Source of the DNA: Calditrichota bacterium
GTDB lineage: Bacteria; Electryoneota; RPQS01
Length of the DNA: 64,000 nt
NCBI GenBank assembly: GCA_020637445.1
Contig: JACJVZ010000001.1
Location: 1,674,001-1,738,000, forward strand
Reading direction: 5' to 3'
Each line of letters starts with the position of its first letter. The stretch's first letter is position 1. The notes beneath the pieces are model-generated. The model was not told where the DNA came from. It made no database searches and saw only the letters and a program-made list of their open reading frames with translations. Positions 45,791-53,946 of this stretch are shown here, in pieces. The position numbers were made by a program, and so were the translations under genes.

Positions 45791-47126
45791 GATTCACCTC
45801 CTTGGCCTGCACAGGATCGGGACCGGCTTCCATCTTATGTTTCAAGAGATAGATGTAGACTGCGCCGAGAAACAGATACAAGAGAGAGAATGCCACGAGA
45901 GAAAACAGTACTTCGCCGGAACCGACGTTGGGCGAAAAGGCATCGTGCGTGCGCATGACGTGATACACGATCCACGGCTGTCGTCCGACTTCTGCGGCCA
46001 TCCAACCCAGTTGACAGGCGGCCAACGGCAGAGGCATCGACCATAACAGCACGCGCAATATTTTTCTGCTTTCAAACAGCTTCTTTCTGATCAGCATAAA
46101 CACGGACAGTGCCATGATGAACACGAAGAACATGCCAAGCAGCACCATATTGTGATAGGACACGAAGGTGAGAAACAGCGGCGGAATATTCTCGCGGGGG
46201 AATTCGTTGATGCCGCGAATTGTTGCATTGACGTCACCGAAAGCGAGCCAACTCAGCAGTCCGGGGATTTGAAGTTTAGCCACAAGATCCGGCGGGTGAT
46301 CAATGGGTACAGCGAAGAGCATGATCGGCGCACCCGTCTCTGACGAATATATGCCGTTCATCGCGGCGAATTTCTCTGGTTGAGTCTCGGCGACCTGTTG
46401 ACCATGCTCGTGTCCGATGGGGAAAATTTCCATACCCGCCACGATTAGGCCAAAGATCACCGCGATGCGCAGGGATTTCTTGGCCATGTGCGAGCTTTGG
46501 TTTCGCAACAGCCAAAATGCCGAGATTCCCGCTACCCAAAACGCGCCGGTGATCAACGAGGCATCGACAGTGTGGAAAAATCGAATCCACGTTGAGGGGT
46601 TAAAGACAGCATCGTAGAAACTGGTTAGCTCTGCGCGTTGCGTGGTCTCATTGAAAATGAAACCGGCCGGAGTTTGCTGCCAAGAATTTGCAACAATAAT
46701 CCAGAATGCGGACAAAGTGGAACCGACCGCGACCATCAAAATTGAAAACCAGTGCAGTCCTTTGCTGACACGGTCTCTGCCGAAAAGATAGAGTCCCAAA
46801 AAACCGGACTCAAGAAAGAAGGCTATCACTCCTTCTGCGGCCAGCGGCGCGCCGAAAATATCTCCGACGACTTTTGAATAGCGCGACCAATTTGTTCCGA
46901 ATTGGAACTCCATGACGATACCCGTCGCGACACCGACGGCGAAAGTCAGAGCAAGTACTTTGCCGAAGAACTTGCCCAGTTTTACATAGTCGAGATCATT
47001 TTTTCTCCAGCCGAGCCCTTCAAGGATTACGAGCATCCATGCGAGGCCGATTGAAACGGGTGGGAAGAGAAAGTGAAATCCGATGGTGACCGCGAATTGA
47101 ATCCGCGATAATAGTTCAACATCCAT
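45783..47126 (-). CDS. cydA: Cytochrome bd-type quinol oxidase subunit I
   Basis: 447 residues from the ATG at 47126, which gives the usual N-terminus (DVELLSRIQFAVTIGFHFLFPP, with the His ligand of a b heme). A longer frame to 47186 adds no conserved sequence. EFQFGTNWSRYS and the GWMAAEVGRQPWIVY quinol-site motif are present; the Q-loop is of the short type. Upstream (47187-47455) I see no cydX, cydDC or clear FNR/ArcA box. Overlaps cydB by 8 bases. Confidence 0.95.
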   Translation of the reverse strand: MDVELLSRIQFAVTIGFHFLFPPVSIGLAWMLVILEGLGWRKNDLDYVKLGKFFGKVLALTFAVGVATGIVMEFQFGTNWSRYSKVVGDIFGAPLAAEGVIAFFLESGFLGLYLFGRDRVSKGLHWFSILMVAVGSTLSAFWIIVANSWQQTPAGFIFNETTQRAELTSFYDAVFNPSTWIRFFHTVDASLITGAFWVAGISAFWLLRNQSSHMAKKSLRIAVIFGLIVAGMEIFPIGHEHGQQVAETQPEKFAAMNGIYSSETGAPIMLFAVPIDHPPDLVAKLQIPGLLSWLAFGDVNATIRGINEFPRENIPPLFLTFVSYHNMVLLGMFFVFIMALSVFMLIRKKLFESRKILRVLLWSMPLPLAACQLGWMAAEVGRQPWIVYHVMRTHDAFSPNVGSGEVLFSLVAFSLLYLFLGAVYIYLLKHKMEAGPDPVQAKEVNHA

Positions 47127-47302
47127 CAATGTTAGTGCTCTTTGTGAACGAAGATGCAACGCCAGCGGTATTCGCGATTGCAACAATTGAAATTATTCAA
47201 ATTCCCAAGGAGAGTCAAATTCCGATGTGGGAATGTATGGCGAGCCCTTGTCCGACTTGTGTATATTGATAAACGCAGACTTTATGTTCGTGATCGGCGT
47301 GG

Positions 47303-47314
47303 TTGACTAGTCAA
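47303..47314. promoter_or_regulatory. Perfect 12-bp palindrome upstream of cydA
   Basis: TTGACTAGTCAA, 177 bases before the cydA start in the 47127-47414 spacer. It could be a regulator site; no family is assigned. The rest of this spacer shows no gene. Confidence 0.3.
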
Positions 47315-47414
47315 AAGTGCAGTGTTTCGGGACTTCGAATCTTCAGTCCGAAACAACTGAGGAGGCTATCACAATTCTGCCGTCCGCCTTTCGGTCAAGC
47401 GGCCGCCCATTAGC

Positions 47415-47443
47415 TTGACTTACACCGAGTAAAACCTTATATT
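47415..47443 (+). promoter_or_regulatory. Sigma-70-type promoter of tRNA-Glu
   Basis: TTGACT (47415-47420), 17-base spacer, TATATT (47438-47443), placed 13 bases before the tRNA 5' end. Confidence 0.7.
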
Positions 47444-47455
47444 TGCGGTTCCCTT

Positions 47456-47528
47456 GGCGCGTTCGTCTAGGGGTCTAGGACGCTGGCCTCTCACGCCGGT
47501 AACACGGGTTCGAATCCCGTACGCGCTA
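47456..47528 (+). tRNA. tRNA-Glu (anticodon CUC)
   Basis: 73-base cloverleaf: acceptor GGCGCGT pairs with ACGCGCT (first pair G-U), D-arm with TCGTCTAGGGGTCTAGGA, anticodon loop CTCTCAC between GCTGGC and GCCGGT, T-arm CGGGTTCGAATCCCG. CCA is not encoded. It is the probable integration site of the element to the right, whose integrase gene ends 178 bases away. Confidence 0.95.
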
Positions 47529-47538
47529 CTAAATAACA

Positions 47539-47572
47539 ACGGGTTAGCCAATGCGGCTGACCCGTCTTTTTT
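47539..47572 (+). terminator. Terminator after tRNA-Glu
   Basis: 11-bp stem ACGGGTTAGCC / GGCTGACCCGT (one T-G pair), loop AATGC, then CTTTTTT. Confidence 0.85.
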
Positions 47573-47577
47573 GTGCT

Positions 47578-47610
47578 GGGTCAAAATAGGGTCAAGGTTG
47601 GGTCAAGGTT
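47578..47610 (+). repeat. Three tandem 11-base repeats next to the tRNA, candidate integrase arm sites
   Basis: GGGTCAAAATA, GGGTCAAGGTT, GGGTCAAGGTT, perfectly phased (47578, 47589, 47600), between the tRNA terminator and the integrase gene. Tandem short repeats at this place are typical of arm-type binding sites of tyrosine integrases. Confidence 0.55.
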
Positions 47611-47705
47611 TTGGCTGTTTGTCGCAAGTTAGCCGGTAACATGCGAGAATGTGTCCCAGAGCTTGGGGCAAAAGAAATGCGGGCACACAATCGTGATACC
47701 CGCAT

Positions 47706-48803
47706 TCAGTCAACTTGCTCATCACCCGGTGGGCCAGTAAGCCGCAATGTCCCAACGGCTACCCTTGCGTGAGCTGGATCAAGAGCAAGGTAGTGCTTTT
47801 CAGTCACCGTCACACTGCTATGGCCCAAAAGACGTGAAACGGTGTAGATATCAACGCCCTGTTCGATAAGGTGGGAAGCGAATGTTGCTCGCAAAGAGTG
47901 CACACTGATCCCCGATGGCAACCCGGCCTGTTCGCGGATTCGTTTAAACGCCATAGAAATCTGATTGGGATTGAACTTCGTGAACAGTAGACCAAGGTGT
48001 TTTCCGGGCCACTCCTGCAGCATCTTGGACAGGTCGTTATTGATCGGAATTGTCCTTCTCTTCCCCATCTTCCCAATCACAACCAACTGGCAACGCGTAA
48101 GGTCAATGTTTTCCCAGCGCATCTCAAGTACTTCATTCCTGCGGCAACCTGTGTTCAAACAGAACTCGATGAATCGGCGGTAATCTCCAGTGGCCGTTGC
48201 CAGCAATGTCTTGATCTGCTCTCGGGACAACCACTTTGGAGGCTCTTTGTCTATCTGACGCAGAAGCTTGAACCCTCTTGTTGGCAGACCTGTCCAGCCT
48301 TGTTCGGCAGCTTGATGAATTGCTGAATTCAACATGCGGATTTCGATATTCACAGTAGACTTGGAAACGGCTTTTAAACGTTGCGCTTTGTACTTTTCCA
48401 AGACCTCTACCGACAAATCAACGAGAGGAATGTCGCCAATGCCTTCTAACAGGCGTTGAAAAGCGGTAGACTCACGTTCTGAAGTCTTCGGGCTCTTGTT
48501 GTGCTTCGAGTATTCAGCGGCATGTGCAAAAAGGTCAGACAGAATGCGGCTGCTTGACTTCTCGGTAAGACCTTCATTCCCGCTTTTGTCAAGATCTACC
48601 TTCTGAAAGCCCTCCAACGGGCGAAACGGGAGTTTGTCTAATCGCCCTGCGGCAAGCAGGTCGCAGAAGTCGCGGTAGATTCGCTCGGCCGTACGTCGGT
48701 CCGTCTCCCCTATCGTGTACACTCTTGACTTTCCGTTCACTTGATAGCGGATGTCCCATGTTGTCCGCTTTCCGCTCCGACTTCGTTTCCTTAATGATGG
48801 CAC
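47706..48803 (-). CDS. Tyrosine recombinase/integrase
   Basis: 365 residues from the GTG at 48803, which stands 8 bases after an AGGAGG; a GTG at 48812 overlaps that site and is less likely. N-terminal arm-binding-like basic region (SLRKRSRSGKRTTWDIRYQV), SAM-like core-binding domain (about 85-185) and a catalytic domain with Arg in NTGCRRNEVLEMRW, HSLRATFASHLIEQG, LLGHSSVTVTEKHY (His, Arg, His, Tyr). It faces the tRNA-Glu, the usual arrangement for integration into the 3' part of a tRNA gene. It is the last gene of a minus-strand series with the excisionase-like gene and the MCM-like gene. Confidence 0.94.
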   Translation of the reverse strand: MPSLRKRSRSGKRTTWDIRYQVNGKSRVYTIGETDRRTAERIYRDFCDLLAAGRLDKLPFRPLEGFQKVDLDKSGNEGLTEKSSSRILSDLFAHAAEYSKHNKSPKTSERESTAFQRLLEGIGDIPLVDLSVEVLEKYKAQRLKAVSKSTVNIEIRMLNSAIHQAAEQGWTGLPTRGFKLLRQIDKEPPKWLSREQIKTLLATATGDYRRFIEFCLNTGCRRNEVLEMRWENIDLTRCQLVVIGKMGKRRTIPINNDLSKMLQEWPGKHLGLLFTKFNPNQISMAFKRIREQAGLPSGISVHSLRATFASHLIEQGVDIYTVSRLLGHSSVTVTEKHYLALDPAHARVAVGTLRLTGPPGDEQVD

Positions 48804-48836
48804 AGGTCTCACCTCCTTTCGTGCCGGTTGGATGAA

Positions 48837-48863
48837 GAAGCCCCCGAGTTACCTCAGGGGCTT
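48837..48863. terminator. Hairpin between excisionase-like gene and integrase gene
   Basis: GAAGCCCC-C-GAG / CTC-A-GGGGCTTC with a TTAC loop (one mismatch). The T-tract is poor on minus, so it may reduce rather than stop read-through into the integrase gene. Confidence 0.45.
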
Positions 48864-48870
48864 CTCTTTC

Positions 48871-49092
48871 TTATGCCGTTTTCCCCGATTTTGGTGGATT
48901 CGGAGAATACCGTTTCCGATGTCGGTCAACGAACTCGTCCAGCTGTTGCTGGGTAAAATAGACCGAATTGCCTGCAAATCGGACGCACTCGATCTTCCCG
49001 GCCTTCACGTAACGATGCAATGTAGTCGTGCTGATGCCGAGTATTGCAGCAGCTTCGGGGGATTTTAGCAAAACAGGTGAAACAGACTGCAT
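48871..49092 (-). CDS. Excisionase/MerR-like helix-turn-helix protein
   Basis: 73 residues with a single winged HTH of the HTH_17 type: SPEAAAILGISTTTLHRYVKAGKI then VYFTQQQLDEFV. Such small proteins next to an integrase usually act as recombination directionality factors. The tail is basic (HRKRYSPNPPKSGK). It starts 24 bases after the upstream hypothetical gene. Confidence 0.85.
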   Translation of the reverse strand: MQSVSPVLLKSPEAAAILGISTTTLHRYVKAGKIECVRFAGNSVYFTQQQLDEFVDRHRKRYSPNPPKSGKTA

Positions 49093-49116
49093 GATCTTGT
49101 ACCCGCCACTCAGGGC

Positions 49117-49794
49117 CTATGGACAAAGAAACGGGTAATCGAAGTGACTTTTCCCGCCTGCCGATATGAACCGTTTCAGTTCGGTGTGTGGATCACGGCC
49201 CATCAAGACTGCTCTCGCCATGACCAGCCACTGAGTACGAATTTGCGCCAGTACCTTCGTCCACACAAATACTTCGTTTTCGAACACATCCCCAACGATT
49301 TCCCCGTAAACAGACGGGGCCAAATTGGGTAGCACAAGTGGACTCAGTGCCGGTGGCTCGACACTGCCGAACGCAATGTTCCATTGATTTAGAAGTCGCA
49401 TTCCAACAAGACCTCCAAGCTTTTGAATTTCATCAGGCTCGGGATTCGTCGAAAATGCAAGGTCTATGAACAAGCCGTCAAGAATCCACGCTTGTTGGAC
49501 GGGACAATTCGAGTCCACCAGAAAGTCGAACTCTGGTGTCGCAAAGGTATTGAGATAGATTGTCGGCGTGGGAGAAACTAAATTGCTCAATGATGTGATC
49601 TGATGACCGGAATTCAGTATGGATACCATGCCGTTACAGATTTGTTCTTCACGTGGGTCCTCGGGCAATGGAAACGGTGCGCCAATGAAAAAAAATGTGA
49701 TAAATGCGTTCATTTCGGATGGCAATTCATTCTCGAAAAGTTCTTCGTACCTTTTGGTAGATACATTTAGGGGATTAACCTCGTTGTTTTGCAT
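49117..49794 (-). CDS. Hypothetical protein of the mobile element
   Basis: 225 residues from the ATG at 49794, chosen for the AAAGGAAG just before it; the frame extends upstream to 49842 without support. It is acidic at the N-terminus, has a hydrophobic segment (MNAFITFFFIGAPFPLP) at about 28-44 and an alpha/beta body (TIYLNTFATPEFDFLVD, AWILDGLFIDLAF). No family recognised. It sits between the MCM-like gene and the excisionase-like gene in the same direction. Confidence 0.7.
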   Translation of the reverse strand: MQNNEVNPLNVSTKRYEELFENELPSEMNAFITFFFIGAPFPLPEDPREEQICNGMVSILNSGHQITSLSNLVSPTPTIYLNTFATPEFDFLVDSNCPVQQAWILDGLFIDLAFSTNPEPDEIQKLGGLVGMRLLNQWNIAFGSVEPPALSPLVLPNLAPSVYGEIVGDVFENEVFVWTKVLAQIRTQWLVMARAVLMGRDPHTELKRFISAGGKSHFDYPFLCP

Positions 49795-49921
49795 AACTTC
49801 CTTTCTCATACTTTGAGTTTGGGTTTTAGACTCGAAATTCATCTGATTCGGGCCTTGTTCTTTGTGTGATGAGTAATTGATGCCTCACGACAAGCAGGAA
49901 TTGAATTTTGTGCAACGTCGC

Positions 49922-49946
49922 TTTGTCAAAGTATCAATTTGACAAA
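49922..49946. promoter_or_regulatory. Tandem GATACTTTGTCAAA repeat at the end of the MCM-like gene
   Basis: On minus, GATACTTTGTCAAA occurs twice with a 16-base period over the stop codon of the MCM-like gene, upstream of the 225-residue gene. The TTTGTCAAA core is found again at 53970 and twice at 54238-54252. Confidence 0.35.
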
Positions 49947-51868
49947 GTATCAGATTGCTTAGTCGTGCCTTTGACCATTTCCGAAACTCGGAAATACCCG
50001 TGGCGCGTCTGCACCGCAATATCCTCCAAGTCCCGGCGAACCGTGCGTTCGCCAATACCTGCGTCATGTTCGGCAATGACAACTTTGTGAATTTCCGTGG
50101 CGGTTGTTTCAAGGCCCGCGAACCGTTCAACGATGAACTCCCGACGTTTTCGTATTCGCTCCTGTTTCGCACTGCCCCAAGACGTGGGCACCTTGAAGTC
50201 TTCAAGCGTTCGCAGGAACTTCATTTTGGAATCGATGAACCTGAAGGCTTCGTCGACATCGGATTCCGTGGCTATATCCCGGCCATTGGCTCGGGTGACC
50301 GCGAATGTTAGCTTCTGAACAGAATTGGCTAATCGTGTTTGGAAGTCGCCAAGAATATTGAGTTCAGCCAACTTGTCACGATTCAATTCAAGGAGTTCTT
50401 CTTGTTTTTGCCGAATGTAGTCCTTCGCTAGAGCGTCAGGAATTGTTACTTCGGAATGCTTGTCTCGCAGATACGCTACTAGCACTCTCAGTTCCCGAAT
50501 TCGGGGGTCTATGTTAGTCTCGCCTGCGAACGCTGAAGTCTTCAACTCTCCGGAATGCATTGCAAGGGCGATTTCTATCTGGCGCTCGGTGTCTCGCGGA
50601 ATTTCGGCAATGAAATCAAATCTAGACAGTACGTTCATGGTAATTCCGAGGTCGCCCAACAGATTTGCACTGGGCGAGGCTTCCGGTACCGATGATGGCG
50701 AAACCTGAGACAGACGATTCAGGTCCAAATGCAATGAGGTCAAGGCAAGATGGGTCTTCTTTGCTGCGCTTGAATCAATAACACGTCCATCTTCCATCAC
50801 CAAGGAGAAAACGCCCATCAGGTCTTCTTTTCGGCGTGCATGATGAAAGTCCTGGATAATAGTCGTTCCGCGATGCGCCTGGGGTATCAACCCAGGAGTT
50901 GATGTCCACGATCCGTCGCGCTTGGTCGCCGTACCAGAGAGTCCCGCTACAGTGACTTTGCCCGAATGAGCTTCGGTGACAACTGGATTAAGAATACGAA
51001 TTGCCTCGGTTATCAGCTTCTTTCCGACGGCGGGAGGACCGATAACAAGCGAGTGGATTTTCAGCGACAGAGACCGTTTTGTGTCGTACCCGTCCGAAAG
51101 AGCCTGATAGATGGCAAGATCCAGACACACGTCAAGCACAGGTGATTTGTCGAGACCTTTTATCCCGATAATATCGATAACGTTCTTCTTGATGTAGTCA
51201 AAGATACCATTGTCAACACCAACCAACGTTGCTACGAGTTGGTCTGCCTTATCCGTTTCAACCGCATTCGCGCGGACGATCTGGAGCGGTTGATCAGCTT
51301 GCTCGATACTGGCCAGGAAGAAACTGTAGTCGGGCGCGTCAGCTTTCTCACGCCTGGGTTTTGCCGGGACAATCGTCCCGCAGAAGTCGAGCATTTGGCC
51401 AGACCTGGAGACGTCCAATACCCGCCGGAGAAGAGGCTCGGAAACAATCGGTGCTACCGTCATAGTGTCCCCGAATTCGTCTGCGATGACCATCGACAGC
51501 GTGTCTACACCTCCTGATATCTCGTAGCAAGGTTTCACATCAGATACTTCTGAGAGTGTGCACCGAACCTTTGCCGGTTTTCCTATCGTGGAGTGCCGGC
51601 GCATGTCCGCAAGGTGCGAATAGTCCACTGTCTTCCAGTCGGCAGTCAGCACCGTTTCAACCTTCTTGATGATCGTCGAGACAAACTGCGAAGACGATGT
51701 ACTGTCTGAATCTACGGCCTTGGTGCTGTCGCGCTCCTGTTGATTTTCTGCTGCCGAAGAACTCCCATCGCCAATGTTCTTGGCCGACACGATAAGTCCA
51801 TTCCTTTTCATCCAATCGTGGAGTTTCTTGAGAGCTATTTGCAAAAGGCTCGTTTCACTTTTCGGCAT
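49934..51868 (-). CDS. MCM-like AAA+ ATPase of the mobile element
   Basis: 644 residues. Residues about 75-225 resemble the OB-fold N-terminal region of MCM proteins; the AAA+ core follows with Walker A GPPAVGKKLI (about residue 280), a Walker-B position TTIIQDFHHA, and the MCM arginine-finger motif VLSRFDFIAEIPRD (about 430). About 455-640 is helical with a C-terminal winged-helix-like part (IGERTVRRDLEDIAV). Canonical MCM Walker B is IDEFDKM, so the acid pair here is shifted or degenerate. It may be the replicative helicase of the element; an MCM-like regulator is the other option. Its start overlaps the upstream 185-residue gene by 14 bases. Confidence 0.75.
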   Translation of the reverse strand: MPKSETSLLQIALKKLHDWMKRNGLIVSAKNIGDGSSSAAENQQERDSTKAVDSDSTSSSQFVSTIIKKVETVLTADWKTVDYSHLADMRRHSTIGKPAKVRCTLSEVSDVKPCYEISGGVDTLSMVIADEFGDTMTVAPIVSEPLLRRVLDVSRSGQMLDFCGTIVPAKPRREKADAPDYSFFLASIEQADQPLQIVRANAVETDKADQLVATLVGVDNGIFDYIKKNVIDIIGIKGLDKSPVLDVCLDLAIYQALSDGYDTKRSLSLKIHSLVIGPPAVGKKLITEAIRILNPVVTEAHSGKVTVAGLSGTATKRDGSWTSTPGLIPQAHRGTTIIQDFHHARRKEDLMGVFSLVMEDGRVIDSSAAKKTHLALTSLHLDLNRLSQVSPSSVPEASPSANLLGDLGITMNVLSRFDFIAEIPRDTERQIEIALAMHSGELKTSAFAGETNIDPRIRELRVLVAYLRDKHSEVTIPDALAKDYIRQKQEELLELNRDKLAELNILGDFQTRLANSVQKLTFAVTRANGRDIATESDVDEAFRFIDSKMKFLRTLEDFKVPTSWGSAKQERIRKRREFIVERFAGLETTATEIHKVVIAEHDAGIGERTVRRDLEDIAVQTRHGYFRVSEMVKGTTKQSDTLSN

Positions 51869-52412
51869 TTGTCCCTCCTAAATCGGACTTCTTTGATAAC
51901 TCGGCAAATTCAGCAGGAGTCAACACAATTTGACCGCGTTTCAGTTTCAGTTTCCTTATCGGTTTTGCATTGAGACAAGCCTCGCTCAATGCCATGTACG
52001 TAAGCCAAGTGGCCTCGCATTCGACATGCAGAATGAAAGCCTTTCTGTCGTGCCGCCGCTTGCGCCGACGAATTCGGCGTTTCTCTGCCACAGTGGCCGC
52101 ATTTGCAAGAAGCAAAGCTTCTCGTTTGCTGGCGTCATAATGGTGCTTGAAGCGTTTGTCGAGCTCCTGAAGCCTGAGGCCTTCGCGGACATGAAGATCC
52201 AGAAAAGGTTTAAGTGAAGGATCCTTCGTAACCTTGTCGTTCAATTTGTCGGCGCGTTGAATGATCTTCTGGGTAACGGCTTCGTCATCAAAGAGAACGT
52301 TCCCGTTATGTTCTTCAGCTAGATTCATTAGGCGGGCACGGGCGACGATAGAGGCTTCAATCGGGCCCCAAGTGTCGACGTTAGAGAGTTTCATGCCCAT
52401 AAGTGTAGGCAT
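51855..52412 (-). CDS. Basic helical hypothetical protein, first gene of the MCM operon
   Basis: 185 residues; AAAGGAG lies 7 bases before the ATG. Mostly helical with a strongly basic stretch at about 105-125 (EKRRIRRRKRRHDRKAF), suggesting nucleic-acid binding. No family recognised. It overlaps the MCM-like gene by 14 bases and is the first gene after a sigma-54 promoter and a palindrome cluster, so it may be a partner of the MCM-like protein or an origin- or operator-binding protein. Confidence 0.7.
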   Translation of the reverse strand: MPTLMGMKLSNVDTWGPIEASIVARARLMNLAEEHNGNVLFDDEAVTQKIIQRADKLNDKVTKDPSLKPFLDLHVREGLRLQELDKRFKHHYDASKREALLLANAATVAEKRRIRRRKRRHDRKAFILHVECEATWLTYMALSEACLNAKPIRKLKLKRGQIVLTPAEFAELSKKSDLGGTNAEK

Positions 52413-52688
52413 TTATACTCCTTTCTTGGGACATTGTCCCAGTTGTTTTGTTCTTTGAGAAATAGTATGCCGCCAATTTTGGCGGACGGCGCGCCCAATT
52501 GCGTCCCAAATTTGAATCGTTCCGCAACCTTTTGAAACGGAATATTACTTTGAATTAGTGACGACCCTTGTCGTCGCGAATTAAAACAAGCAATAAACCC
52601 CTAACGGGTGAATTCGAGACCACCGTGGCCACGGTTGAAACAAGACAATTGCCCAGACGCGCAATTTGTACCGTACAATTCCTATAAG

Positions 52689-52704
52689 AGCATATCACAT
52701 GCCA
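52689..52704 (-). promoter_or_regulatory. Sigma-54 (-24/-12) promoter of the MCM/xis/int operon
   Basis: On minus TGGCATGTGATATGCT matches the consensus TGGCAYRNNNNTTGCW at all defined positions but one; GG and GC are 10 bases apart. Transcription would begin near 52678 and leave a leader of about 265 bases. Confidence 0.65.
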
Positions 52705-52709
52705 TAACA

Positions 52710-52738
52710 AAAAAAGCCCACAACGTATGAGCTTTTTT
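52710..52738 (-). terminator. Terminator of the sigma-54 activator gene
   Basis: On minus AAAAAAAGC ... GCTTTTTTT about 30 bases after the activator stop codon; it insulates the adjacent sigma-54 promoter. Confidence 0.7.
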
Positions 52739-52768
52739 TAATTTAACCGAATTGTTTTTGGAGCTGAA

Positions 52769-53863
52769 TCACGGTAAGCGTGAAACCATCCGTGAATCGG
52801 TCACGGTATTCGGAATGGATAGATTCCTGAATTCCGCAGGGTTGATTCCGAGCGACTTGATTTTATCCCGTAACGTCGAGTCAGAAATCCTTAGAGTCCG
52901 GCTCGCTTCTGCAACATTGCCCCTTGCCAAGGCGAGATGTTGGCGGATTACTTCGCGTTGCGTTTCATCAAGCGTCCTCAGCCCAGTAATATGTTGAGAA
53001 GTATCAGTCGGTTCTTGAAAACTCGTCCATTGCGGAAGCTTCTTGGACACGAGTTCAGGCGTGATCGGAACATTGTTGTGCAACGCCGTTCTCGCAACAA
53101 CTACGGCCACATTTTCAAGGTCGCGGTAGTTTCCGACCCAGTTGTGGTTGATGAGGACTGCTTCAATCTCGCGTTCATTTTCCCATATAATGGATTTCCC
53201 CGCCGAGATATAGTCGACGTGCCTTTGAAACGCGGGCCAAACAGTTTCGGGCGCTTCAGAAATCGATGGCAACCCGACTATCCACCGCGACAGTCGCATA
53301 AAGAGATCGAGCCTGAACATGCCTTTCGCAACTTCATGTTGAAGATCGCGGTTAGTTGCCACAATCAGACGACCTCTGAACGGAATTCTCGACGTACTTC
53401 CCACTCTTCGTATACTGCGTTCCTGCAGAACACGAAGTAAGCTTGCCTGACAATCGGAGGTTGCCTCGCCTATTTCGTCAAGGAATAGTGTCCCGTGATC
53501 GATCGCTTCAAACAGTCCTGGACGATCCGAGTATGCTCCGGTGAATGATCCTTTGGCGTAGCCAAACAATTCACTAACTTGAAGTGAATCCTGAAATTCC
53601 TTGACGCTTACGCCGAGGAAAGTTGCATCGGGCCTCGATTGGTCGTGGATGAGTCGGGCGATACCCTCTTTTCCGCTTCCAGTCGGACCGGTAATTAGAA
53701 TGACATCGTCAGAGTCGAAGCCGGGACGCGCAAACTCGATGGCATCTCGGACTTTCGTCCCACGAACGAAGTCTGAATATTGAGCACGGGGTTCTCCGTC
53801 TTTGGCTTCGACGGGAATTGTCCGTTTTAATTGAGATTTAGTTCCATGACGCACGGGCGTCAC
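52769..53863 (-). CDS. PspF-like sigma-54-dependent transcriptional activator
   Basis: 364 residues from the GTG at 53863. It has no receiver or sensor domain: a short N-terminus (about 30 residues) is followed by the AAA+ domain with Walker A GPTGSGKEGI, the sigma-54 contact loop as GSFTGA (consensus GAFTGA), Walker B TLFLDEIGEA, and the sensor/arginine region FRLDLFMRLS. A Fis-type HTH is at about 305-345 (AEASRTLRISDSTLRDKIKSLGI). It contacts RNA polymerase-sigma-54 and would activate the two -24/-12 promoters nearby. The start codon overlaps the stop of an 11-codon leader frame (GTGA). Confidence 0.9.
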   Translation of the reverse strand: MTPVRHGTKSQLKRTIPVEAKDGEPRAQYSDFVRGTKVRDAIEFARPGFDSDDVILITGPTGSGKEGIARLIHDQSRPDATFLGVSVKEFQDSLQVSELFGYAKGSFTGAYSDRPGLFEAIDHGTLFLDEIGEATSDCQASLLRVLQERSIRRVGSTSRIPFRGRLIVATNRDLQHEVAKGMFRLDLFMRLSRWIVGLPSISEAPETVWPAFQRHVDYISAGKSIIWENEREIEAVLINHNWVGNYRDLENVAVVVARTALHNNVPITPELVSKKLPQWTSFQEPTDTSQHITGLRTLDETQREVIRQHLALARGNVAEASRTLRISDSTLRDKIKSLGINPAEFRNLSIPNTVTDSRMVSRLP

Positions 53864-53895
53864 GGAAACACCTGACGCGATCTAAAGTCATTCAT
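53860..53895 (-). CDS. Eleven-codon leader frame overlapping the sigma-54 activator start
   Basis: An AAGGAGGT site is followed 4 bases later by ATG AAT GAC and an 11-codon frame (MNDFRSRQVFP) whose TGA overlaps the activator GTG as GTGA. The activator has no good ribosome-binding site of its own, so coupling is likely. The alternative is a one-base frameshift that detached the original N-terminus. Confidence 0.55.
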   Translation of the reverse strand: MNDFRSRQVFP

Positions 53896-53946
53896 GATGA
53901 CCTCCTTGTAGGTTGGTTAAAGATAAATGTGGCTTCATAGTCCACA

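Larger units (their letters stand above)
52413..52768. promoter_or_regulatory. Regulatory region with cluster of perfect inverted repeats (candidate origin/operator)
   Basis: No gene in these 356 bases. Perfect inverted repeats: TGGGACA-T-TGTCCCA (52427-52441, just before the ribosome-binding site), CCGCCAA-TT-TTGGCGG (52470-52485), GACGAC-CCTT-GTCGTC (52560-52575), ACCGTGGCCACGGT (52623-52636) and TTGTAC-C-GTACAA (52667-52679, at the expected transcription start). The sigma-54 promoter and the terminator of the upstream gene occupy the right part. Confidence 0.7.
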
